Of a DNA stretch of 64,000 nt, positions 38,983 through 49,800 are shown one piece after another. Within the stretch, counting starts at the first letter, position 1. Each line of letters opens with the position of its first letter. The notes below the pieces were generated by a model. That model did no database searches and was not told the DNA's origin. It saw only the letters and a program-made list of their open reading frames with translations. Position numbers and translations under genes: made by a program. The stretch comes from Apostichopus japonicus (lineage: Eukaryota; Echinodermata; Holothuroidea; Aspidochirotida; Stichopodidae): NCBI RefSeq assembly GCF_037975245.1, contig NC_092575.1, positions 6,699,501 to 6,763,500 of the forward strand, in the 5' to 3' direction.

Positions 38983-40400
38983 CAGTGGCGGAGCGTCCAT
39001 ACAGTCAGGGGGGGCGGATGCATAACGGAACATAGCGCTCACGGCACTCCGAGAGGGTCCTTAACTGTGTAGCGCAAGAGCCATTTTGTGTGTGTTTTGA
39101 CCTGTATCTTCATGTGTATTTAGTCAATCATTTTGGACCATCCACATTTTGAAAGCTTAAACTGTTCGCTTTCTGCTGGTGTATGCCTTAATCCATATAT
39201 ATTTTGGTAACCTTACGCCAATTTTTAATTAAAAAAGTGATTTTAGGATATTTTCAATGAGAGAACACTTGAAAACCCTAGTTTTTCCGCACTGTGTGGG
39301 CTATTTTTGCGCCGTAACTTTTGTATGCGAAGTCCTATAATCCCAGTTCAAACGGTGAATTAAACTATGAATATTCATCACGTTTTCTACCGATTCTTAA
39401 CTCAATTGACCAATGAGAACCTTACGCCAAATTGCAAACTAAAAAGAAATCAGGGATATTTCTTCCGTTTCCCTTTGTTCTCAATCGACATGACGTCACG
39501 ATACTGTACTCAGCACACGTTGAGGAATGTGCATTCAAGAAGTGTTGTCGTTTGATTGTGATATCTTGAGTTATTGTTAGATTTAACTCAAAATGCTTCT
39601 CAGTAACTTTCAGAAGACTTTATTTATTCAATTAATTGTAATTTCGGTTGAAAATAATACCTCCTAAGTGACATTTTCTGTATCCTTTTGAACCTGTTTC
39701 TGACCACGCGATGAAACGACTAAGTTGGAACGTACCAAACCACAGTTTGTGGGGTATGTAGTTGTTCTAAAGAATATAGTTCTGTACTGTTTAGCACGCA
39801 ATATAGCATTACAGTGTAAGGTCTATGCTAGCTGTGTATAAGACAGTATTGCTGATACTGTAGCTTATAGACTAATTCAAGTACAAGTCGTAATGGGGGT
39901 TCGGTCTAGTATTTCATTGGTATTAACTCCCTAATGTATAATGGAACAGTCCCTGACGCTCTCCGCCGTCGCGTAATTGTCCACAGAGCAACGAGGGAAA
40001 GTAGGTCAGCAGAAAAACCGCAAAGCTGTGCTTGCCGCACAGCCAATTCTTAGTTTTCGCTGTGAGCGTTTTGGTCTAAAACTTTCCGTTATGCCCCCCC
40101 TGACGGACTCAAATGGACTTATTTGCGATTATTGACTTTGTTATTGCGCTCTCATCTACCTATTGACATAGGCCTATGTCACATTTTTTGGCGATGACAC
40201 CTATTTATACTACGTTTATCTGCAAATTAGCAAGGCCCGGAAAGGGTCATTTCCGGCGATCTATAGGGAGTATCTTTACTCAAAAATTTCGGTACGATCC
40301 GCGCCAACCCGTGCATGGTGGCGCTCCGCTTAGATAGTGTCGGAACCCCCCTACAGACCATTCTCGCCCCCCTTGACCAATACCCCTAGCTCCGCCACTG
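38983..40400. mobile_element. hAT-type non-autonomous transposon, 1.4 kb
   Basis: Perfect 12-bp terminal inverted repeats CAGTGGCGGAGC (38983-38994) and GCTCCGCCACTG (40389-40400), flanked by an exact 8-bp target duplication AGTGCACC (38975-38982 and 40401-40408). These are hAT hallmarks. Internally there is no long open frame, so it is non-autonomous. It lies in the inferred first intron of CCDC65, upstream of the ATG. Confidence 0.93.
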
Positions 40401-40411
40401 AGTGCACCCGC

Positions 40412-40507
40412 AATAATGTGCTCTTTCTGCCATACAAAAGTGCTTTACCGCCATTGGAGTAACATGGCAAAATGGCACTTTTTCTATGGCGGAAAGAGCA
40501 CATTTTC
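40412..40507. repeat. Near-perfect palindrome (hairpin)
   Basis: The left arm AATGTGCTCTTTCTGCCATA and its inverted copy TATGGCGGAAAGAGCACATT are separated by less well paired arms (GTGCTTTACCGCCATTGG / TAACATGGCAAAATGGCAC). The RNA would fold into one long stem of about 45 bp. It begins four bases past the right target duplication of the hAT element. Confidence 0.85.
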
Positions 40508-40873
40508 TACGGCTGAATGACACAGCCCCCCCCCCAATTCCTAAATACATGTAGGCTAGGTACTATGCACAAATAATTGGTTTTTGGCCGATTATGAGGC
40601 TTAATCATGTTGAAACTCACATATTATTATTCACTAGGTAGTTATAAAGATGTAGCAAGAATATAGGCCTAGGCCTAGCCAATACTAGTAATATGACAAA
40701 AGTCGGCTACAGTAGCCTTCATTATCATTACGAGACCCAGTTACACTACAATTGGCTGTAAAACAGAACAACTTGGGAGATCAAATTGCTACTGCCATGA
40801 CATTTCACTCAGTTCAAATCCAACAAGGACACCTTTAAAGAATTGGAGAAAATTTTAAAAGACATTGGCTCAC

Positions 40874-41107
40874 CTTTCTGTATACCTACTGTAACAATTA
40901 ATGCTACGTTCTCGGATTTATTTGGAACACTTTAGTTTTCGTATCAGCCAGCCTTTCCTCAGTTCAATACTTTTCCATACCTATGTTGCTGTGGTAACAA
41001 ATAGAGGGCGCTAATCATTAATATTCTTTGACGATCTGAAAAACATCATTACCGTGGCAACGAAGCAGGCGAAAGAATATCCTTGCAGCAAACTTGACCG
41101 TCTAACT
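40874..41107. promoter_or_regulatory. Putative bidirectional ciliary promoter with two X-boxes
   Basis: GTTGCTGTGGTAAC (40985-40998) and ATTACCGTGGCAAC (41048-41061) each match the RFX X-box (GTNRCC, 2-base spacer, RGYAAC) in 11 of 12 positions. On the minus strand AAAG|GTGAGC ends an exon at 40874 and could splice to the acceptor before the CCDC65 ATG. On the plus strand ACT|GTAAGC ends an exon at 41107 and could splice to the acceptor TTGTAG before 43876. Start sites would therefore lie between, around the X-boxes. RFX control of DRC and CFAP genes is established in other animals; the promoter assignment here is inferred. Confidence 0.65.
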
Positions 41108-41345
41108 GTAAGCCAGCTTTTCTGTAAATACACTTTGTACAATGTATCAAACAAAAACTTCTTCACGAAGAGATCGGGTTTGCTGTTTGTGAAATTGAGT
41201 TATTATGATCAGAGTTGAATATGTAATATTGGCTAATAATTTATAATGAAACCTAAGTTAGGACCTGCGTTAATAATAAGTAACAGCTTAGCATTGGGCC
41301 TAGTTCCACTACACAATGTATCCTCAGCAGCTGCATGAGGGTACC

Positions 41346-42011
41346 GTTGTTTTCCGCACACGTTACTTTCCGCTGAAACAAAACGGTGTTTTCCGCAAAC
41401 AAATTTGTCAGCGGAAAACAACGTTTTTTTAAGCGGAAAGTAACGTTTTTTTTTTGGAGGGACAGAATAACTTACTGAATTAATTAGGCACATGGAATGA
41501 TTTAGGAAGGTGGAGAAGATAGGATTTAACTGTAACAGGATAAATCGGCCATGATTTTAGATGTAACTCGTAAGAAAGGTGGTGCAAAGTGCGTGTTCGA
41601 CTATTAAAACAGCCCTTACTTATACAGCCATTTCCAGCGAAAATCAAAGATACCGCCTTTTACAACTTTTTTTTAAACTATAAAAGCGCGCAATCCTTCA
41701 TAACGCGGGTGTCCCTTTGCCCTTTTATCGGCCGACCACCACATACTTCTTTAATAATCCCTAATTACACACCCCCAAGCCTCCTCTGTATTATAAGCAG
41801 CTTAACTTTTCTGACATGAACTCAGTCTAACCATCCTTTATCGACGTTCTTTGATAGTTTCTCATGTTATTTTAATCATCCTGCCTGAATTTGGTATCCT
41901 AAAATATGCGGAAAATATAGTATACAGGAAAGTGAAAAAAAAGGTGTTTTCCGCAGAAGAATTTTTTCAGCGGAAAGTAATCAGCGGAAAGTAACGTATG
42001 CGGAAAACAAC
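41346..42011. mobile_element. 666-bp element with 31-bp inverted ends
   Basis: Terminal inverted repeats of 31 bp (41346-41376 and 41981-42011) differ at one base. They begin GTTGTTTTCCGCA and continue ACGTTACTTTCCGCTGA. Subterminal copies of GCGGAAA/TTTCCGC recur inside (41390-41450 and 41945-41990), making each end a nested hairpin. The direct repeat CTGCATGAGGGTA (41331-41343) / CTGCATGATGGTA (42020-42032) flanks it, but not at equal distance from the two ends. No transposase frame. Superfamily not recognised. It lies in the inferred first intron of CFAP251. Confidence 0.75.
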
Positions 42012-42699
42012 TGAAACCGCTGCATGATGGTATAACTTACTTAGGTAAATTCGCGAGTAAAGGATTGCTTAGTGGTTTAATACTATCCTTCAACTATGTG
42101 ATGTCATAGATGCCTCGGCTGAACGTGTGAAATAATGCACAAGAAAGTCTCAAAATACAAATTTGATGTTCTCTTGTTTCACTGGCAATTTTGACTGTTT
42201 CGTTAAAGGTTTATGGACAGGTAGCAATTTTGCTATGAATGTATTGCTTATGTAGGCTATGTCCGATCATATTCTCAATATAAACTCTTTAAAAATTTGC
42301 TCTAGTTTTTGAGAAATTAAGGATTAATTACTCAGATCAACAAAAAACAAACGCCTGAAAGCACGTTTCTAAAATTTGACTTCTGACACGATGTGACGTA
42401 GAATCGAGAAGGGAGAAGAGCATGCGTATATGGGGCACACGATGTGAAAACTCCGGATGTTTGCATTGAGTCACCGAACTGGTATATATTGTGTATCAAT
42501 CTATACCCAAAGCACGTAATCGTTACCATTTCGTTCGTTGACAAATTTGTTTTCGTACATCCTTATTCGTTTATTCTAAACGCTGTTTAAAAGAGAATTA
42601 ATTTGTTTACATTCCAATTCTGTATGACTACATCGTATTCAATTTTATTTTGGGAAATACTGTTCAAAGTCTTAAGTTTGGAGAGAGTTTTGAGTAAGA

Positions 42700-42750
42700 A
42701 TGCCGCGGCGTTGTGTAGTAGGAGGTTGCAGTAACACTAACAGTGGAAAC
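42700..42750 (+). pseudogene. THAP zinc-finger start, isolated exon
   Basis: ATG opens MPRRCVVGGCSNTNSGN, the classic THAP-domain start with the first two zinc Cys (C-x4-C). A donor GTAAGC follows directly. The later THAP residues (the invariant Trp, Cys and His) are not found downstream in the window, so this is an orphan exon or remnant. THAP domains occur in P-element-type transposases and in host transcription factors. Confidence 0.5.
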
Positions 42751-42772
42751 GTAAGCCTACACGTATTCTCAC

Positions 42773-43011
42773 CAGTCAGTATTCAACAGACGCCGTGGAT
42801 TTTCATGGCTGTCAGGTTCACCTTCCGAGTCTGTGGTGCTGTCACTTTCATTGGCTTCTGGCTCAAATTGATAGGGCCTAATTTCCTCTTGGTTAGGAAT
42901 TTCGTATTCCAAAGAGCTTTCTTCCTCACTTGCTGTCCCCGTTTCGTGGTCCGAAACCTCTGGACTGGAAATTTCATGTTGTTTTGAAGCTTCCATTTTC
43001 GAGGTTACCAA
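42773..43011 (-). pseudogene. P2X7 C-terminal-domain-like first exon, orphan
   Basis: An open frame from ATG at 43011 (or the next ATG at 42996), very acidic, with IRPYQFEPEA and PRRLLNTDW. These resemble the start of invertebrate proteins carrying the P2X7 intracellular domain, as I remember them. Exon end GACTG|GTGAGA. The expected Cys-rich next exon (CxCGxC type) was not found on the minus strand down to the CCDC65 gene, so it may be broken or lack its partner exons. It lies convergent to the THAP-like start within the same TIR element. Confidence 0.45.
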
Positions 43012-43883
43012 GCGAAATCAACGTTAAAAGATTTCACATTTAACATACGGTCTGCGCCTCTCGATACTACGTCACAAAAAATCAATACGTTATGAGGTGG
43101 TTATCGATACTTACGTTTGTGAAGCTCAAAATTTCCCGATTTTTATACTTTTTGAAATCGAATTTCAAGGATTTGATGGAATATGTGAAAAGTAGATGTA
43201 ATTTGCTATTAAATAGAGTAAAGTTGTAGCTACCTGTCCATAAACCTTTAAGGCTTTGTAGATTGAAGTTGCGATTGCAAAAGTGGTCACAATTTGACTT
43301 ATGAACACCGTTACTACAGTGCAGCTACACATGTATAAGTAGCAGGTGACATGCAAAGTTACCATTTACCACCATATAGGCCTACGGTAAATTTGCGATG
43401 GTAAGACCATTAAGGTTCTTGCTGATTTCGCCCAGTGGGTTAGTTCTATCCAACAGCTTCAAATGTGATTTCATCAATGGTTTGACCAGATTCCGCCAGA
43501 AATGTAAAGAATTAATTATACTTATAAAGTTAGGGAGTCAAACTAATGGAAGCATTACTGTATAATTCCGCTAAGTGGATGGAATAGTCTACCAAAGTGT
43601 CTGAGTCAATTTTTGCCATTTCCCTTATATGCTTTGTAGATTAAACTTGTGATTGAAAATGTTGCTACACTTTGACTTACAAAGTCAGCAACTGCTGTGA
43701 CTATCAGTGCAACTAAGTATCTGTCGTCTGAACTGCTATGCTTTGGAAGAACATTAATGCCTCATATGAGCAGTCCTTTCTATCTTGCTCTGCCCCTTTT
43801 TGCACAGTTATCAGACTTTCCTTTTCTTTTACCTGTTGTGAGGATTTTGTGTACTTTCTTGTTCATGTTATTGTAGGTTTGCC

Positions 43884-46800
43884 ATGTCAGAACAAGGCGA
43901 GGAATTATCAGTCCCAGCCGAAAGGGAGGTTGTTGCATCTGATGGTCAAGCTGTTAATGATGATGAGAGTGGAGAAATTGAAGAAGCTCCATCCGACCAG
44001 AATGCAGATGAAGAGAAGGAAGAGAAACAAGGAGATGGAGAGCCAACAGAAGTAGAACCAGACAAGGATATCACCGATGAGACTCCCATAGAAATGACAG
44101 ATGAGAAACTAGAGATTGTGGAGGATAATCATGAAAGTAAGGAAACTGATCAGGAGGAAAATCAAGGCAACGAGGAAAATCCTGAAGCAGGAGACAGAGT
44201 CACAGAAGAGGCAACCGAAGCACAAAATGAAGAGTATAATGATGATGATGATGGTATCCGGGTGACAGCGGATGTGGTGCCAGAGGAGGAGGAAGACACT
44301 AACAAACCAGGGGCTGAAACAGGTAAGGACAAAATCAGGTGAAAATGGGTTTATTGTCTATTGGGGGATCATTAAACCAAGAAAAAGTCAGGAAGGACTT
44401 AAAGGGTGTGAAGACTCGTGCAAAAAGAAACGTCTCATGCCGGTAATCTGACCTAGTTTCAAATGAGGTGTAACAGAAGTGTTAGACACCACCATCGATC
44501 CCAGAAAATACGCACTCAGCTTGCTACCTTCGGTAATTAGACACTAGTGTACAGTCAGTACATGCAGCTACGGTCAATACCCACAACACAGTGTACATTT
44601 CAGCGATGGACATCTCAGGTCCAGCTAAAGATAACAAGGTATCACGTTTCATTACTGTTTGCATTTTGTAGCGACAAGCAGAAAACTTCACTTGCAACCA
44701 AAGGAAAGTTAACTTTTTCAGAGATTGGCACACGGTTTGGGGCGAGTCTTCAATGCTTTAAGCCCAAAAGCAATTTCATATGATCCACTGGTGTGTGCAA
44801 AGCTATGCAGATTCTAGGAACATTGTATGAAATCTTTTTGTCTTCAAATGTGAATTCATCATGTGGCTCAAGTGGAAGCTACCTGACATTTCTGGATTAA
44901 ATTGTCATTAAATTACTTTTATCATGAAAGCATGTGCTAATCTATCAAGAAGAAAAGATAATGGTTAGGTGTATTGGCTCATTGTTAACAGTTGGTTGAC
45001 ATCTGACATACAACCATCTGAACAATGCATGATCTTTCATGAAATATAGTTGCATGCTACCCAAGTCTTTTCAAAGCAGCACGGATTGCACACACAGTAT
45101 GCAGTGTATGTGTTGGTGTCTTGCTTTGTTGGCAACAATCATGGTAAATATCGTATCTCAAAGACTCCCAAAGGGCTTTGCAATTCTTGAATTTATTTTT
45201 AGTCTCATTTTCAACTTTTTTTTTTACTGAGAAAGAGCAATGGTTTAAGTTCATTTTAGACTGTATGATCCTTCTCATTGTGGGTTTCATATGTGCAGAA
45301 CAAATTAATACAGAAGAAGAGCCAGCGGTCTCAGCTGACAGCTTGCCGCATCAGATTGGTGATGAAGATGCCGTTCCACAAGGACCAAGCCCAGTGGGTG
45401 AAGATGCTCAGAGCATCGATGGTAGACCACCAAGTGTTGGAGGAATGGTCACGCCTAATAATAGTGAAATATCTCCAAATGCCTTGGTAAGTACTGAGAA
45501 ATAAAAATGAAAGAGCTAAGTGTCTTCATCTTAGAAGGATAAATTTTTACAGGATATGTCGCTGTGAAGTAACACAATGAGATGACGTTACAGATGGAAG
45601 ATGCTCTGAGAGAGAGCACTACTGCTTAGATTTAGTTTTAAAGAAGCAGGAAAGCCATTCATTTTATTTACTGTAGTAATATATTGCATTCTTAAGACCC
45701 TGCTTTGATTCCTTGCCAGAGGTGAAATGAATCTATGTGATGGTGATGGCGTGTGTGTGTGTTTGACACTTGCTTGTAATCAATGTAACTCAAAATTATC
45801 ATGGTTAGTAAAACTTCACACATTGTATGTGGATCCATCTTATTGAGTGCAAGAACCCTGTTTGTTTCTGTGAAGGTCAAAAGTAAATTTGAGGGCCAAG
45901 AAAGGACAACTAAAGGCGAGGTGAGGTTTAATAAAGTGATGATTGTGAAAATTTGGAAATATCAAATGCACATTTATCAAGATATGGATGTCATACTGAG
46001 ACTATAGAAGCCTTATCTTTAGGATTATTTCCAAAGCGGATATATATATATAGCTGCAAGGAGTTAATTCAACAGTAAAATATCACTCACACATGGCCTC
46101 ATTTCTTAAAACTTGTAACCTTTATTCCTTGTCTTCCCGAACAGAACTTGACCTGGGCGTTTGGCATCAACAAGCACGTCCCGGCTATCAATCTCACAGA
46201 CTCTCGGAGGAGAGCCGTACTCTATGCGTGCGGTAATACAGCAGTGCTGTACGATTATGGAAATAACAGACAAAAGCTGCTACAGGGACATGTGAGTCAA
46301 GAAAAGTTGTCAATAGACAAATAGAGATATTAATACTCATTTGAATGTGTGCCGTTACAACGATTAGGTTGATGTTATGAGGGAAGTTTTGGCATAATTT
46401 GTAAATTTGTATTTGTTTATATATCTATCATCTAATGACGGAAAACCTTCCATTAAAGAAAATACTGATTATGTCATGGATTCTGATTATTTAGAAGGAT
46501 TAACAGGTTTTAACAACCGTTATATAAGGAAATGAATAATGGAAAACTGACTGGGAATATTAGACAATGGAAAAGAGCCAAGATTTTTATGGCTAGAATG
46601 GGATTCCACTAACCTCGGGGGACAGCCTTGAACTTTACTCTACCTACTGAGTTATCCAGTCCCTAGTTGATGGCAATCCCTGAATAGTTATTGTTTTGCA
46701 TGGGATACCAGTCAGGAAACAACAGTACCATGCATACCTTGTACCAGGCATCACAGGAATGTACCAGGCATCACGCCCCCAGTTTAATTTGATACAACCC

Positions 46801-49800
46801 AGAATGCATCAAGGAAGGAATTTGGAGCAGCAAAGTGAAGGAATTTTCAGGGATTTAGAAGAAGAGAAATTAGTTAAATCATTCGAAAAAAATTATTCAT
46901 TTGCATATTTGTCTAACTGTATTGTTTAATATGTCGAACATATTTATTCAACATAAAAAGGGTGATTGTCATATGCCAATATCTTGCAAATTCAAACTAT
47001 CGCATACGAGAAGAAACTGCTGTAGAAAAAGGGAAATAAATTTATGAATATGTGCAAATTCAGTCATTAATAAGAGCAAGATGGTTATTATCAGTGTAAA
47101 AGGGGTACATAGACACAGGTTCTCAGAGCTACTATTCCTTAGGGGTACATTGACAAAAGTTCTCACAGCTACTATTCCTTGTGTAAGATGTTTGCTTGGA
47201 TGAAGTAGCATTTGAGCCCAGAACATTTTCAAACCATAGTATAATAAACTGTATATGACCGTATATGTAAAGTCAGAGATGTTTGCTTGGATGAAGTAGC
47301 ATTTGAGCCCAGAACATTTTCAAACCATAGTATAATATACTGTATATGACCGTATAAGTAAAGTCACAAAGTTATCATTAAAAGTGATCAACTACATAAA
47401 AATAAAAGTTCTGTGTTTCAGTTTTGATTGTTTTTTTTATTGATACATCATCTAATGCAACATGATTCCTTGCTAGGTGTCGTGTCTACTGTTGACACAT
47501 CATGCCCAGCTACACATCTGCCTTTTCCTTTATATTTAACACAGTTCAACTTTATTGACCTCTGTTGTTTGTTCTATATTTCCAGTCGAATAACATTTCC
47601 TGTTCATGTGCAAGTCAAGACAAACGTTGGATTGCCACTGCTGACAAGGGTCCAGGTAGCATGATCATCATCTGGGATTCGTTCACAGGGTGAGTACAAC
47701 AATCTCTCTGTAAACTGGATGAATAGTGCAATGGGTGCTTAAAAGTGTATCCACTTCCTGGGGAAGATTCTCAAAAGAAAACTCAACCACTTAATACAAA
47801 GTTATTTTTGTGTGATAAGAAAAAAAATGTTTTCTGAGAGTTCAGAAAAATTAAGAATACTAAGATGGTTCAGCTATTTTGCAAATCTTAACTTCTTACT
47901 GGGAAATTGAATACATTTTTAAAGAAGCAACCCTCTCTTTCAGGATCTTTAGAACACACATTAGTGTGTAAAAAATGACAGACAATTTATCATAGGGTCA
48001 AATGATAAGAAAACTTTAGATCCAGTGTAAGAGTGAAAGATATATGCTATGTTCAATATCAGACTTTTCACATGTGGCAATGTTAAATGTGAATATTTCA
48101 GTTTTAAAATGTGGCTTCATTTTTGTCCATCAGCACACCAGTACAGACTATATTTGATCCACATCCTGAAGTCGGTGTCGCTGCAATGGCCATGACTCCC
48201 GATGCAAAGTACATAGTTTCTCTCAGTGCAGCTCAGAGACAGGTAAGTTTCTCTGTTGTTTTACTCTGTAGCCATAGATGCATAGAGTTATATCACTTTC
48301 AGCTTATGGAAAAAAAAACAAAGAAGTAAATGCTGGAACAGGAGTCAAACCAGTGACCTCTAGGTGATAAATCCCAGTGCTCTGCCAACTGAATTTAGAT
48401 CATGAAACAACATTACCAAAGTGGCTACGATAAACAACATCGGCTAGCATATGCTCCATGAAAAGGCAGCTATTTGTCGATGCTTTATCTGATTTGTTGT
48501 AATCAGCCCAGTCTTGCACGGGATGCCAAGAGGGCTGCAAGATCATTGCAGCTAGGATGCATCTATTATGCTCTGCAGTTTTAGACAATTGGCACTGGTG
48601 GTCTGCAGAGGTAATCTCTGTTGTTTTGATATTGTTTCCAACTGGCTGCATGGGATCTTGCAGCTGCTGGCTGCAGCTTCCAACTGGCTGCATGGGAACT
48701 TGCAGCTGCTGGCTGCAGCTTTCAACTGGCTGCATGGGATCTTGCAGCTGCTGGCTGCAGCTTTCAACTGGCTGCATGGGATCTTGCAGCTGCTGGCTGC
48801 ATGGGATCTTGCAGCTGCTGGCTGCAGCTTTCAACTGGCTGCATGGGATCTTGCAGCTGCTGGCTGCATGGGATCTTGCAGCTGCTGGCTGCAGCTTTCA
48901 ACTGGCTGCATGGGATCTTGCAGCTGCTGGCTGCATGGGATCTTGCAGCTGCTGGCTGCAGCTTTCAACTGGCTGCATGGGATCTTGCAGCTGCTGGCTG
49001 CATGGGATCTTGCAGCTGCTGGCTGCAGCTTTCAACTGGCTGCATGGGATCTTGCAGCTGCTGGCTGCATGGGATCTTGCAACCGATGCAGCTTTCCTTT
49101 CTTGACATGGTGTTGTACATGTTTCTGGAGCATTATAGCAAATGTCGGACAATACAGCAAGTTGCCATGCATTCCAATTAAGCCCCAGAAACATGTTTAA
49201 CTTTTAAAGGTGAATCACTCCTGAGAATTCTGAGATTGGTTTGGCTGCAAATATGGGCGTTATATGTTTTTTATCTTGTGCCCCCTTGCCTTGGGCTCTC
49301 TTATTTCTTTATGTTTTGTTTTATATATATTGTCATGGTTACAGATTCTTTGTATCTGGGACTGGACTGTTGATGGTGACTCACCTACTACCTATGCAGA
49401 GCTTCCAGCCAGGCATGACTTACAGACCTACATCATATTTAACCCTGACGACAGCTCACAGATTGTCTCAAACAGTGCCAGCCAGGTTATCTTTTATGAA
49501 TGGGTAAGTTTTGTTTCATATGGCACGAAGTAAATAATAATAATAATCAGCAGTTACTTTTACGACGCTTCAGCGACCACAAGTGTGGGAGAAACCCGCA
49601 ATGACTTATGGATTAACAACTAACACGTCGGGTGGCTTCCAATTCAACAGTTTAACTCAAATTTGGAATTTTGTTAATTCAGAAAGTCATTTCAGATGGG
49701 AAAACCATAGATTGTTCTTGGATGAAAAACCCACCTTACTATGACCCGACCGGGTTTCAATCCCTGAACCTCCGGATTGCTAAGCCTCATTGCTTAAAAT

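Larger units (their letters stand above)
42203..43251. mobile_element. 1.05-kb TIR element with TTAA ends
   Basis: 23 bp at 42203-42225 (TTAAAGGTTTATGGACAGG, then TAGC) recur exactly inverted at 43229-43251. Each end starts with TTAA, so the structure can be read as a TTAA target duplication plus a 19-bp inverted repeat. The inside encloses a THAP-like start and a P2X7-C-like exon (separate entries). TTAA targets are known for piggyBac elements, but the inverted repeat does not start with CC as usual there, so the superfamily is open. Confidence 0.7.

Noticed and set aside
42700-42987. Full 95-codon THAP protein
   Set aside because: Only the first 17 residues look like THAP; the rest is the antisense of the P2X7-C-like exon and lacks the remaining THAP zinc ligands and tryptophan.
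48557-49200. Open frames up to 210 codons on both strands
   Set aside because: By-product of the CTGCAG-rich minisatellite; several frames on both strands are equally open.
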